Source: Pseudoscleropodium purum (taxonomy: Eukaryota; Streptophyta; Bryopsida; Hypnales; Brachytheciaceae). From it: a DNA stretch of 64,000 bases. Below the pieces are notes generated by a model, which was not told where the DNA came from, made no database searches, and saw only the letters and a list, made by a program, of their open reading frames with translations. Positions 47,947 through 59,633 of the stretch are shown one piece after another (within the stretch, counting starts at the first letter, position 1; every line of letters starts with the position of its first letter). A program made the translations under genes and the position numbers. The stretch spans positions 8,620,501 to 8,684,500 of the forward strand of contig OZ017799.1 in the NCBI GenBank assembly GCA_963969395.1, written 5' to 3'.

Positions 47947-48867
47947 TTAACCCCCAAAGTTCTATGACTATGTTTTTATTGAAAATGCTCAAAAATTGCC
48001 ATTTTTAATACAAATACCAAATTTTTGAAAAAAAATAAATTTTGACACATTTCATCTTAAGATCTTTTAGTATGCTGACTTGAAAATATGTGGTAAGAAT
48101 TTTAGAAATTTTCATCATATGGATTGTGAAGATTCACTCAAATCATTTTTTGGGCCCTACAAAAAATAAAGCAGCTACACTTTATAAGTTCACTTTTCTA
48201 TGAAAAAATGAGCAAAATGGTGGTTCTTCTTAGGATAATTTTTCCTTGACAATTTAGTTAGATGCTTAAAAATTTCTAGATCATTTGGAATTGTACAACA
48301 TATAGGAAAAAAATAGTAAGTAGGTAGTAATAGGGAATGATTTATAATACTAAATTATTAAGAACTTAAATATGGAATTGAAAAATGCCAATCCCAATGT
48401 TTAGAATGTTGTAATAAATAATCTGTATAATATGATTTTATTTTATTTTCAAAAATATTGAAAATTAGGTAAGATAAAGGATTCCAAAATTTATTTTAGA
48501 ATAGGGAATCCATAATTGCTTGCAAACAAAAATCCTCATAACTTTTGACTCATTGATTAATACGGAATGATTCAAAGCTTTACATGTATATATATAACTC
48601 TAGAAAATAAATTTCCAGTTTTTTTTTTGAAATAAGTGATTATTTCTAATCTGCCTAAACTATTTAGTTACAAAAAAAAATAACATAACAGGATATAACT
48701 TTTGACTCCTATTTTTAAATGTCATGAAATTTAGTACATTTGAAAGATATTCTTTGTCCCCACCTTCAATTAAAATTTAGGCCACAAATATAGAAATCTC
48801 TAATCATATGCACTTGCCCAAAATTTTTATATAGCCAAAAAACGCAACTTAGTCCTTTAGAGGCTAT
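47947..48867 (+). mobile_element. TTAA-family TIR element, copy E (~921 bp)
   Basis: It begins TTAACCCCCAAAGTTC and ends near CTTTAGAGGCTATT, so the right terminus is decayed. Interior blocks match copies A-D (AATTGCCATTTTTAATACAA, GCAGCTACACTTTATAAG, TAGCCAAAAAACGCAACTTA). It lies 277 bp after copy D in the same orientation. Confidence 0.65.
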
Positions 48868-49155
48868 TATCAATATTTATCTTTATTTGAGTTCAAATGT
48901 AATAGTAGGCATTGTATAGACATTGTTATTGTTATTTATATTCTAGTAGGTTATTTGGATGTGAATTGGTAGTTAATTTGATAATGAATTGGAAGGTAGG
49001 ATTAGTAAGAAGATAGTTTTAGGGTTTGTTTGAGAGTATTTAAGAGTAGGCTTGCAAGCCATCAAGCCTTTTGGACCTTAGAAGGATGAGGGAAAAGTTT
49101 GGTGAGTAGTAAAGGTTGCATTTTATACAAACTATTATAAAGTAGCTCTACCTCT

Positions 49156-49201
49156 TTTGAGCTCATTGTCATTGTGACAAAACTGTCACAATGAGCTCAA
49201 A
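49156..49201. repeat. Hairpin with an 18-bp stem
   Basis: TTTGAGCTCATTG, a 6-nt TCATTG insert, TGACA, the loop AAAC, then TGTCACAATGAGCTCAAA. The arms pair perfectly over 18 bp apart from the insert, which duplicates the adjacent TCATTG. Confidence 0.7.
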
Positions 49202-49334
49202 GTTCAATTTTTCATTATTAAATCCCCTAGGATATGAAGTTGATTGAAAATTAATTTAAATTTTGATAGGAACCCACCTCCGTCCTTCTACTTTGTAATT
49301 TTGAAGAGAGGGTGGGGGTGGCATTTGATATGGG

Positions 49335-49650
49335 ATAAATCATCATACCATATCTAATACAATATTTGTATCCCATATAGTATCTATATCATGTATAATA
49401 TTTGTATTCTGTATAGTATTTTTATCCCATACAATATTTATATTCCGTATAGTATTTGTATCCCATATAGTATTTATATTCCATATAATATTCATATTCT
49501 ATATAGTATTTGTATTTCGTATAACATTCTTATTTTGTATAGTATTTGTATCCTATATAGTATTTATATTCCATATAATACTTGTATCTTGTATTAGTAT
49601 CTATATCCTATATATGTACCCATATTCCGTATCCATATCTATCTATATCT
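49335..49650. repeat. Degenerate ~17-bp tandem array
   Basis: Units like TATAGTATTTGTATCCCA recur about 15 times with drift, then grade into ATCTATATCTATCTATATCC. The repeat explains the open frame across it, which encodes only Tyr/Ile/Cys low-complexity sequence. Related sequence occurs at 27.5, 50.2 and 58.9 kb. Confidence 0.75.
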
Positions 49651-49979
49651 ATCTATATCCACATCTATATCTGGATCCAGATCAATGGCATCTAGCACTC
49701 CATCAATGATTTTTTTAGGAGGATTGATAGACTACATTCACTAGCATTTGTGATGTATTTGTAAAATCAAAGCAACAACAGTTGAAGGGTTTTTAATTTT
49801 TCTCAAAATAATCAATGGTTCAAGTTGCAAGGGGTGGCATGCACAAGGCTACTTACCTCTTTTGGGTACATTGTGAGTGACTTCCATTATTTATAAAGAA
49901 GGCAGTTTTTGATATTGGATAAGGTAGAACCATCCATTTTCAAGTAGAGGGCCTACTATCCTTTCAAAAGATGGCTCCC

Positions 49980-50330
49980 CCTTGGTTTGCATTAGTTGCC
50001 TCCCCTCTCTCAAAATATTTACAAGCCGTTGATTTTTTTTAAAAAATGCTTACCCTTAAAATTGCAGTTGATTTCTCACCAAATCACAAGCCCTTGATCT
50101 TGTGAGATTTAATCTAAGTTGTTCAAATATGAAATACAAAATGAATACCAGATACGTACACAATATCAAATATGGATACGTAATGAATACTAAATACGGA
50201 TATCGGATATAGATACAAGAGGAATTATCTCACATTGATTGTCACTATGTTGGTTTCTAAAAATTACAAAAAGGGAGAGGGGGAGGAGAAGGGGGGTTGC
50301 AAATGAAAATTTTAAAATCTTTAAAACCCA
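49980..50330 (+). repeat. Dispersed repeat R4, copy 1 (empty MITE site)
   Basis: It aligns with 58395-59170: TCTCAAAATATTTACAAGCC, CTTGTGAGATTTAATCTAAG, a GGATAT/GATACA low-complexity part and a G-rich purine tract. It reads straight through CACAAG-CCCTTGATC (about 50085) where the other copy holds a MITE. Confidence 0.7.
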
Positions 50331-50439
50331 AAAATGAGCCCAAAAATGGAATCACTTTTGGACAATGACGCTAGCATGTGAGCATGTGAGCTTGAGCCTA
50401 TGAGTGGTGAGTAGGGATTGTGTGAGCCTAGAGCCTAGA

Positions 50440-53400
50440 AATTTAGAACATAATGTAATCTCTAAATTTTTTTGTTTCAATACTTAAAAGACTAATGTTT
50501 TTTCATTTAAATTTATTATATTTAGAAAATATGACCTATCACCATGGGATCCATGACCGTGGACTTTAGATCTTGAAACCTGGGAAGGTACTATTACATG
50601 TTTCAAAATTTATATCAGGTTCCAAAAGGTTGTCTTAAAGTGGGTTGATTAAGTGAGAGTACAAATAATTTAGAGGTAATTTTAAAGATTCAAGAAAGAC
50701 AAATTCAATGAAAATATCATAGGATGTAGAATATTGTGTACATAATAAAATATTCTTACATGATAGGAAGGAATACATATTGGAATATGAATATAAGATT
50801 TTGTTACTTGAATTTGGAGATTTTGAAGATAATATATCGGTACTACGCATCTACTTTATATCATGCTAATACTTGATTGTCAATTAACTTGCTCATTTCT
50901 ACATCTTAATGATTTTAACAACAACAAACACTTGCTCAGCTTCATCCAAACTAAAAATAAGAGTGTAGATGAATGTATTTGTCTCATAATCTACTTTGTA
51001 GAAGTAATGAAAGATGTTAACAAGGTATTTGCAGTTTTTGTAAATGCCACACTTTCTAATGGAAGTCCCATTCATACTTCTATAATGAAGACAAATAGAA
51101 AATAGAAAATTGCAAAGTGTGATGTTATGAACCTTTTGGTTAAGGTCAATTCTAGACAAAAGTATGATAATAAAACTAAGTCTAAGGCAAAGAAGGAAGT
51201 TCACCTTAATCATATTTGCGGGAACATTCTTTACACTTTTCTATTGATTTTGGTGATTTTCAATAGGTGCCTTATTGCTTTGACGAACTTGCTTGCCATT
51301 TCAAATGGAGGAGATTCTTTAAGTATGTTCTAGTCAAGAATGAGCCCACAACACAAGTTCAAATACCTAAGACAAAGTGATTAAATGTCAAGGAGACATC
51401 AGATTAGTGGATTGTAAGCAAAATTCAATTTTTTGAAACTTAATGATTTTGATACAAGTAAGATTGGTATGAATAAGAACATGCTAGACTTTGGGGATCT
51501 CAAGTTGGGTAAGAATATGAAAAATCTTAGGTTCCATGACATATCATACAATTTGATTTGTGCAAAACCAAAAATTGACTTAGTTGGAATTGATGTGTCC
51601 TTATTCTCATACTTCTACCCTTTGTAAGTAGGGTACAATGAATTTTTCATGCCTAACAATTAATATCTTGCATTTGGTATGTATGCACTTTTGAATGGTA
51701 TGATATTGTTTCCTTGGATTGTATGAAATTTTCACTATATGCCATGTCAATGTATTGTTATTTGTTTCCACCATAAATCAAGTACATGGCATGACCATAT
51801 TAAACTCTTCAAATATACAATTTGGAGATGCATTCTAGCAATGACCAATTTAGTTTAAATTCAAAGATGAAAGAAGTTAACTTTCTTGGATTGATGAAAA
51901 TCACCTTCAAAATTGATCAAAAGATCCAATTTATTTTTGTTAGACTTGAATACCTCTTTTATTTCTAAATGCGGAATTTGAGTATAGATGTTTTCTGTTC
52001 TAGGCATCTCACTAAGAACGTTTGCAATTTTCTTTCCATCTCTACATGCCATAATTTTCTTCAATTACAAACCCTTTTTAGAGGGATCTTTTCTAAAAGG
52101 GTCCTCACAAAGGTAAGCCATATAGTTGGTCATGTGTATGAAGACTCAAACCCACTTATCATATGTGGCAACTAATATATTAGATGATTTATATTTTTTT
52201 TAAGTTTGCATCCATTTGTAATACATTGTTTTTTTGAGGTTGGACATTGAGACATCTACTAGTTCTTCTATTCTCAATTTTTGCAAAGATAATGAATAAA
52301 GTCATTATTCAAATAATTTATAATTTAGAGTTTAAGATAGAAAAGAGGAAGAAAAAAAGATGTTAAAGGTAATATTGTTTTTATGAATCCACCCCACTAA
52401 TGTATTGAAATTATCAAAATGTGATTCAATCCCCTAATAAGTTCATGAATTACCGGTTTTAATGCAACATTAGAAGAACACTACCAAGCTTTGATTTCTA
52501 AATACATCTTGTTTGCTTTAAAAATTTATGTTATATACTACATGTAGAGTCAGATATATTGGTTCAAGAATTCTTTGTTGATTAGCTTCTTTGTGAGCTT
52601 GTACATGTTTGTTGTCCAATGAAACAAGAAAGTCCTTTCATAGTCTACCATTGGAACAAATGAATCCCTTGACCTATACACAATGTGAATTGTATTAAAG
52701 TTACTTGTCTTCAGTACATGAATCCTTTGAAGGTTGGATCCAACACCCTATTTTCTACAATGACCTATGATAATGCCAAAAATGAGCTAGCTTTTAGTAT
52801 CCTAAGCAATCTACATATCACAAATAGCAATAGTCATGACTTTGCAATAAATAGAGTCATAAATGTGACAAATGATAGTTGTTTATGATTTCACTCTCTT
52901 CACAAGTTCAAATATGACAAAGCAGTTTTCAAGGTCATCATTTGGTTGCATCTGTCTTATGAAATCAATTTCACTTCTAAGCTCATCAACAATCATTTTA
53001 AACAAATACCATATTTAGATAGCAAGTTTGAATTTATTATACTTGAAAACAAGTGCCAATTTTTTTTTCAATCTAGGACCGAACATTTGAATTTATAAAA
53101 AATTGTAAAGATGGTTTGTCAAAAATAAAAAATATATAATAACAATTCATCTAACTATATATTAAATATCATTTGACCATCTACTACCCAATTTTTTTTG
53201 ATGTTTGAATGAAAGAATTACTTCATTGACATTTAATAAGATTGAAGGATTGAGAGATAGTTTTCATAATGAAAATCATTGTCTTTCATGAATCTTTAAT
53301 GGGTATGGGAAAATTTGAAGATGAGAGCTTGACCACTTATTGTCAAAATGAAGGAATTATGTTCAATATAAAACTTCAGACCTCATTCTGGCACAATGGA

Positions 53401-53890
53401 ATGATTTTTTTCAAAAAATTTCAACTAATAAAAGTTAACAAATCAAGCTCAATTTCCTTCCAAGAAATCTACTTGTGATTTTGAATCTTTATAAGAAATT
53501 TATGAACAAAATTTAGAGAGGATGTTTGGAAATGCCAAAGAAATAGTCACTTCCAACCCCTTTGTGAATTTTGTCCATAACTTTCTTTTAGAAACTTCAA
53601 ATCTCAAATAGATTTTTAGAGATGAAATTTAACTTGATTTTCAAACTTTTATTAATTCAAAGTCTTAAGAAAAAAAATGTTCTATTATAGAAAAATGAGG
53701 TCCAAAGTTCTACGTTGAACACAACTTCTACTTTTAATTTAACTAGGTATGAGTGGTTGAGCTCCTAGTAATCTTAATTTACATATCCCACATGGGTTGT
53801 TTTACCTCCTATTATCCCACTTGTATAAATAGCTTGTCTTCTTTCCTAGGGTCACTCAAAATTTGTAGCTTATAAATCTATGTGGTCAAA
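50440..53890. other. AT-rich DNA with weak coding-like fragments
   Basis: Plus-strand frames at 50863-51105 (VDECICLIIYFVEVMKDVNK) and 51127-51333 (KTKSKAKKEVHLNHICGNIL) have some coding character but lie in different frames. They match no family I know. They may be relics of one mobile element. No ends were found. Confidence 0.3.
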
Positions 53891-53899
53891 ATTTGAAAT

Positions 53900-55395
53900 C
53901 TTTTTGGGCCTTCTTAAACTCTAGCTTTTAATGGCTACGGTTTTGTGGATTCAAATTTTTTTGTAGCATATGTAAGAATTTGGTCAAATGTTAAAGATTT
54001 GGGGGCCTTCCTAGACCCCCAGCTGTTAACAGCTACGGTTTTGAAGGTTCAAATTTGTTTGTAGAATATGCAAGAATTAGTCAAATGCTGAAATTCTTGG
54101 GGCCTTCCTAGACCCCCAGCTATTAACGGCTACAGTTTTGGAGGTTCAAATTTGTTTGCAAAATATGCAAGAATTAGTCAAATGCTGAAATTTTTGGGAG
54201 CCTTTCTAAACCCCTAGCTGTTAACAGCTACGGTTTTGGGGATTCAAATTTGTTTTTTATATATGTAAAAATTAGTCAAATGCTAAAAAATTTCAGGCTT
54301 CCCTAGACCCCCAACCATTAATGGCTATGGTTTTGGGGATTCAAATTTATTTTCTATATATGCAAAATTAGTCAAATGTTGAAATTTTTGGGGCCTTCCT
54401 AGACTCCAAGCCGTTAACAACTATAGTTTTGGGGATTCAAATTTATTTGTTGTAAATGCTAAAATTAGTCAAATGCTGAAATTTTGGGGTCCTTCTTAGA
54501 CCTCTAGCCATTAATGGCTACAATTTTGGAGATTCAAATTTGTTTCTTGCATATGCAAAAATTAGTCAAATGTTGAAATTTTTGGGTCCTTCTTAGACCT
54601 CAGCCGTTAACGGCTATGATTTGGGGGATTCAAATTTATTTGCTGTAAATGCTAAAATTAATTAAATATTGAAAATTTTTTGGACCTTCTTAAAGCTCCA
54701 ACCATTAATGGCTACAATTTTGGAAATTCAAATTTATCTCTTGTATATGCAAGAATTAGTCAAATGTTTAAAAATTTGGGGCCTTCTTAGATCCCAACTA
54801 TTAATAGCTATGATTTGGAGAATTCAAATTTGTTTGTTGTATATGCAAAAATTAGTCAAATGTTGAAATTTTGGGCATTTTTAGACCCTTAGCTTTTAAT
54901 AGCTATAATTTTGAAGATTCAAATTTGTTTCTAGCATATGCAAGAATTAGTCAAATGTTGAAATTTTTTGGGACCTTCCTAAATCCCAACCATTAATAGC
55001 CACTATTTCAAGGATTGAAATTTGCTTGCAATATATGCCAAAATTTGGTTCAAATATTAAAAGAAATTTGCCTTGTAAGTGTACAACTATTTACATCTAC
55101 CGGCCTATGGTTTGGAGGATTCAAATTTCCTTGTAGCATATGTGAGAATTTGGTCAAATGCTAAAAAAAATTTGGGCTTCTAAGTGCACAACCGTTAAGG
55201 ACCCAATTTTGGAGATTTAAATTTGCTTGTAGCATATGCATGAATTTGATCAAATGCTAAAATCATATTGGTCTTCTTAGTGCACAACTATTAACAACCA
55301 CAATTTTAGGGATTTTAAATTACTTACAACATATGCTAGAATTTGGTTAAATACTAAAAATTATGGGCTTTTCTAATGCATAGCCATTAACAACT
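53900..55395 (+). repeat. Tandem array of about fifteen 97-bp units with a palindromic core
   Basis: Consecutive GGATTCAAATTTG-type landmarks lie 96-97 bp apart (54046, 54143, 54240, 54337, 54433, 54530 and so on). Each unit also has CTTCCTAGACCCCC, CAAGAATTAGTCAAATGCTG and a core like AGCTGTTAACAGCT. The first ten or so units are well kept; those after about 55000 are diverged. No gene is in it. Confidence 0.88.
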
Positions 55396-55479
55396 ACTAT
55401 ATTGAATTACATGTTGTACAATACATATATACAATCCTGATTTTTTTTAATCTTGATTTAAATGTGATTTCAAAAATGT

Positions 55480-57430
55480 TGACACAAAAAGATCCACAAG
55501 CATAGAGATTAGATGCTATACTTCAACTTTTTTCTAAAGATCAATTAGAGTTGCATGGTTTTTTGAAGAAAGAGACTATGAACACTTCTTCTTGTCTTGA
55601 AGAGTTGAGGTATAAACTAAGAACATAATCAAAAATCAATATTTTTTAATGTTATATGATTTCTTTACCAACTGTTAGGCCTATTTTAAAGAATGATGCC
55701 ATGAATTTAGTTGCATATTTTGTTACTTATGGTTATATGGAAGGAAATGGAGTTTTTAATATGGCTTTGGAGAATAATGAAGGAAAGATAGTAGATGTTA
55801 CAAATGATATTGATTATTGAAATGTGGAGTGCCAACCAGGGTTGACAAATCAATACGTCCGCCCCAAAATAGCGTCCGTAACCCGGACGTCCGTCCTCAC
55901 GGACGCCAGCGGACGCAACGTCCCTCCCACCGTCAGAAGGCGGACAGGCAGGGCGGACGGACGAGGCAGGGCAGATGGGGTGGGGCAGGGCAGGGCAGAT
56001 AGGGCGGGATGGGATGGGTGGGGCGGACGGGGCGGATGGCGTTCGCGAATGTCAGCAGATGCTGCGGACACAGCGTCCGCGTCCGGACGTCCGACCGTCC
56101 TGTCAACCCTGGTGCCAACTAGGTGCAGGCAAATGTTGCATTTAACAAAAAATTGAAAAATGATAAAGATCTCAAAGTTTTTTTTAGCAAGATATTTATA
56201 TTGTGGGATAGCAACTTCCGTCTGCAAGCATCGTTACCTATTATCAATCCTAATTATGTAGATGACTTCATGTGGCATTATATTATTGAAAGTATCGATT
56301 GGGAGGTTAAGAAGTACATTGCAATTATATTGGTAGCATTACATAATGTCAATTGGTAATTCTTTATATTTCATTATCGTTTTTTTATTTTTTTTCATTT
56401 CTTAGTCTCTCAAGCTTATTTGGTTAGGACCATTACAATTGTCTTTATTTTACCTTGTTTTGTTTGATGTTCACTTCACATATTTTAATACAAGAAATCT
56501 TGTTTTGCTATGAGAAACCAAAATTTTCATATTTCTATAAATCTCATTCATAAACTTCATCACATTCAAAGTGTTGTTAGGCAACCGTTCTCATATTTTG
56601 AAAAATTTATCTCCAGAGAGAATCTTATTATAGCTAAAGCCAAGCAAATGTTCAATTAAAGAATTTAGTTTGCTTTAACCTTTGAAAACTCTAAATGGAG
56701 TCATATTTTAAGATTCATTTTAAGTTTTATTTTCTATTTCATATTTTTTTTTGTTATTGTTGATAATTTAAATTGATATTATGTTGCTCCATTATATATT
56801 AGAATACTTGTTATCTTGTGCAATTTTGTTTATTCTTATATGTCATTTACTTCATACAACAAGAATTGAAGAACATTTCTACTACAGCTTAAGAAATTTT
56901 GTGAAAAGTATCACAATTCATCAAATTAGACTCCAAGTGCAATTGATGAATGAGTCTCCAAAGTTGCTAACAAAGGGAAGGTAACTTTTCCTTCATAATC
57001 AAAGAAACAACTCTCTATTGCATATCTTAAATACATCACAATTTTCTTGGAGCAAATGAAGTGTCACTATAAAATTCATGATGAAAGTTTAGAGATGACT
57101 AAAGAGAAGCTTTCAAATTTCCTAAAGCAAAATTCAATGATATTGACTTTTCTAAGTGGCTTCATAAAGCTAAATGATTGGTGGTCTCAAGTGAGTACTT
57201 GTCTATTTTTATTATTTAAATAATAATATTTTTTGAACCTTTTTATTCAATTGTTATATTATTCTAATTTAAATTTTGTATATGGTAGTTGGCTCTTGAG
57301 ATAAAAAAAGCCTTTTGATGTTGTGGTTGTTCTAGTATCTATTAACTATCTTCTAAATGGTATGAATCCTTTGCCCACTATTTTTTATTATGTGCATATT
57401 GTTGTGGGATACTACATTCTTTTGTAAATC
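55480..57430 (+). pseudogene. Broken coding-like region of unknown family, interrupted by a MITE
   Basis: Coding-like pieces occur in order: KDQLELHGFLKKETMN (about 55550), VAYFVTYGYMEGNGVFNMAL (about 55710), then after the MITE FNKKLKNDKDLKVFFSKIFI and DDFMWHYIIESIDWEVKKYI (56130-56359), YYSLRNFVKSITIHQIRLQV (about 56880-56940), and SIAYLKYITIFLEQMKCHYK to LSGFIKLNDWWSQ (about 57012-57190), which ends at a GTGAGT donor. Frames change between the pieces, partly in ways introns could explain. I do not recognise the protein. It is either a multi-exon gene broken by the MITE or a decayed mobile element. Confidence 0.4.
55837..56111 (+). mobile_element. GC-rich hAT-type MITE, copy 1 (275 bp)
   Basis: The ends are CAGGGTTGACA and TGTCAACCCTG, and GTGCCAAC is repeated exactly on both sides (55829-55836 and 56112-56119). 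Ends starting CAGGG with an 8-bp target duplication are typical of hAT elements. The interior is very GC-rich, with many GTCCG/CGGAC words, and encodes no transposase. Confidence 0.9.
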
Positions 57431-58199
57431 ATGAGCCCTAAATCACACTCTATCACTAAAGTTTATAAAATTCCACAAAATGGAGTTTAACTTGGAATTA
57501 AATCAAACTACTACCATTGAAATTAATTATGTATATATACTATTTTTTAGAAATTATTATTATTTTTAGAAAAATTAAAATTAAAAAAAGACAATTAAAA
57601 AAAAAAGAGATTGATTAAGAAATGATTGTTTAGGTCATTTAGGGTTAGTAAATTTATTTAGTGTATAACATATGACTACTATACTTATTTTAAATATTCA
57701 ATGTCTAAGATATTTTTGTTTTTATTTTCAAATATAGTAATAAAAATAAAATAAAATAGGTGGACCATTTTCATCCTTTAAATTTATATAAAGATCTATA
57801 ATAAAAAGTACATTTATCACTTAATCATTCAAAAGCATTATTTATGATTTAGTGTTTATAATTTTTAGAGCCTTTATTTATCACCATATTATATTTAGCC
57901 TTTACGACCTATACTTGTTGGTCTTTCTATTTTAAACTTCATAAATGTCCTTTCTATGATGTTGTTATGATGTATCCCAATTTTATATTTAAAAACTTTG
58001 TAGTGAGACATCTTAAACCATTACATCTATTTTTATCATATACTTGCTTACAAACTCTATCTATTTTGACTATATCTTAATTTTTGGAAATAAATTTGTT
58101 CAATTTTTTGGTACAAAATTGCGTAGTAGCATATTCATTTGTTGTTCATTTGGAATAGAAATCCTTATTTCTAATTCCACGGTCATAGGTTCTTGATGG

Positions 58200-58400
58200 A
58201 TATACAAACTCTAAATGGAACAAAAAAATATAGGCTCACAGGCTCACACGCTCATAGGCTCACGCTCACAAGCTCACATACTAGCATCCCCAACTTTTAG
58301 GTGGATAGTGGATACCACTCATCACTATCCACTCAAAAGATGCCTCCACAAACTTTTAAGAGGGCTCACATAATATACTGAAAAGAGGCATACCACCCTA
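58200..58400. repeat. GGCTCAC-rich short repeats
   Basis: GGCTCACA, GCTCATAGGCTCAC and AAGCTCACA recur in tandem near 58232-58280. A related stretch lies inverted at about 50370-50430 (GTGAGCATGTGAGCTTGAGC). Confidence 0.5.
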
Positions 58401-59170
58401 GTTTGTAATAGTTGCCCCCCTCCCTCTCAAAAAATTTACAGGTTGTTGATTTTTGTAAAAAGAAATACTTACCTTCAAAATTGCCATTGATTTCTCAAAA
58501 AATCACAAGTTCAGGGTTGACAGGACGGTCGGACGTCCGAGACGTCCGGACGCGGACGCTGTGTCCGCAGCGTCCATTGACATTCACGGTCCCGGCGGAC
58601 GCAGCGTCCGCCGGGACTGCCCTGTCCGCCCCGGTACAGCCGTCCGATCGACACGCGGATTGATGTGGTCCGCATGATCTGGGCGTCCGCCTCGGGCCGT
58701 CCGCCCCGCCCGTCGGCCTTTCGACGGCGGGAGGGACGTTGCGTCCGCTAGCGTCTGTGAGGACAGACGTTCGGGTTACGGACACTATTTTGGGGTGGAC
58801 GTACTGATTTGTCAACCCTGCGCAAGTTGTTGATCTTGTGAGATTTAATCTGAGCCGTCCAAATATGAAATATTGGATATGGATACAATATTGTATACAA
58901 ATATGTATTAAATATGGATACAAATACATATATAATACCACATACATTTATGCACTAAATACTGAATATTGGATGTGGATACAGATGTGGATGCTGCACA
59001 CATATATGAATTAAATATGGACTACGGACTACAGATACGGTGCTGGATATGGATATAAGATGAATTGTCCCATATTGATTGTTGAACAAGTTGGTTTCTA
59101 AAATTACAAGAGGGGAGGAGGGAAGGGGTAGTTGGAAATTAAAATTTTAAAATTTTAAAATCTGAAATTT
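58395..59170 (+). repeat. Dispersed repeat R4, copy 2 (filled MITE site)
   Basis: It aligns with 49980-50330 on both sides of the MITE at 58512-58820. The right part is rich in GGATATGGATACA-like words and ends in a G-rich purine tract (about 59107-59130). Confidence 0.7.
58512..58820 (-). mobile_element. GC-rich hAT-type MITE, copy 2 (309 bp, inverted relative to copy 1)
   Basis: The ends are CAGGGTTGACA and TGTCAACCCTG. Flanks CACAAGTT (58504-58511) and CGCAAGTT (58821-58828) are a target duplication with one change. The right end, read in reverse, continues AATCAGTACGTCCACCCC, matching the left end of copy 1. The insert is absent from the homologous repeat at about 50085. Confidence 0.9.
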
Positions 59171-59244
59171 TGAAATATCTATGCATTGTGACACAAATGC
59201 ATTGAAAAGTGGTAAGTACTGCCAGACTCACACTAACCAACTTG

Positions 59245-59630
59245 TAGGGTGTAGGTATTTCTAACTAAGGTTGGAATAGATTTCGAACCAAAGCTTGGAA
59301 TGTGTTTTTCCTCATTTTCAAAATTGGGACTAATTAGGTCATGATGCATGTCCCAAAGTAGCGAGCAAGAAAGTAGGAAGTAAAGAGTGGAAAGATAGTT
59401 CTTGAATGATCAAAATTAGAAGAGTCTAGACATTGGCTATCAATCCAAAGTAATTTTTGCCTTTCAAAATTCATAGTATTTTTAGCTTAAGCAATAAAAT
59501 TACCAAAGTTTAGCAACCTCCATCATTTCTATTGTTGCACCTTTGAAAATATTTGCTTTGCCTTCTACTACTCCTTATCATAAGTAGAATTGCTTATTTA
59601 ATTGGTTATAGGTGGTTTTACCTTATTCTA
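59245..59630 (+). repeat. Dispersed repeat R3, copy 2
   Basis: It matches 32185-32560 (AAATTGGGACTAATTAGGTC, CATGTCCCAAAGTAGCGAGC). LTR-like element 2 is inserted at its right edge. Confidence 0.65.
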
Positions 59631-59633
59631 GCT

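Noticed and set aside
49391..49597. 68-codon Tyr/Ile/Cys repeat frame
   Set aside because: Translation of the degenerate 17-bp tandem repeat; not a protein.
55817..56227. Arg/Gly- and Pro-rich frames on both strands
   Set aside because: They are translations of the GC-rich hAT MITE and end at its borders.
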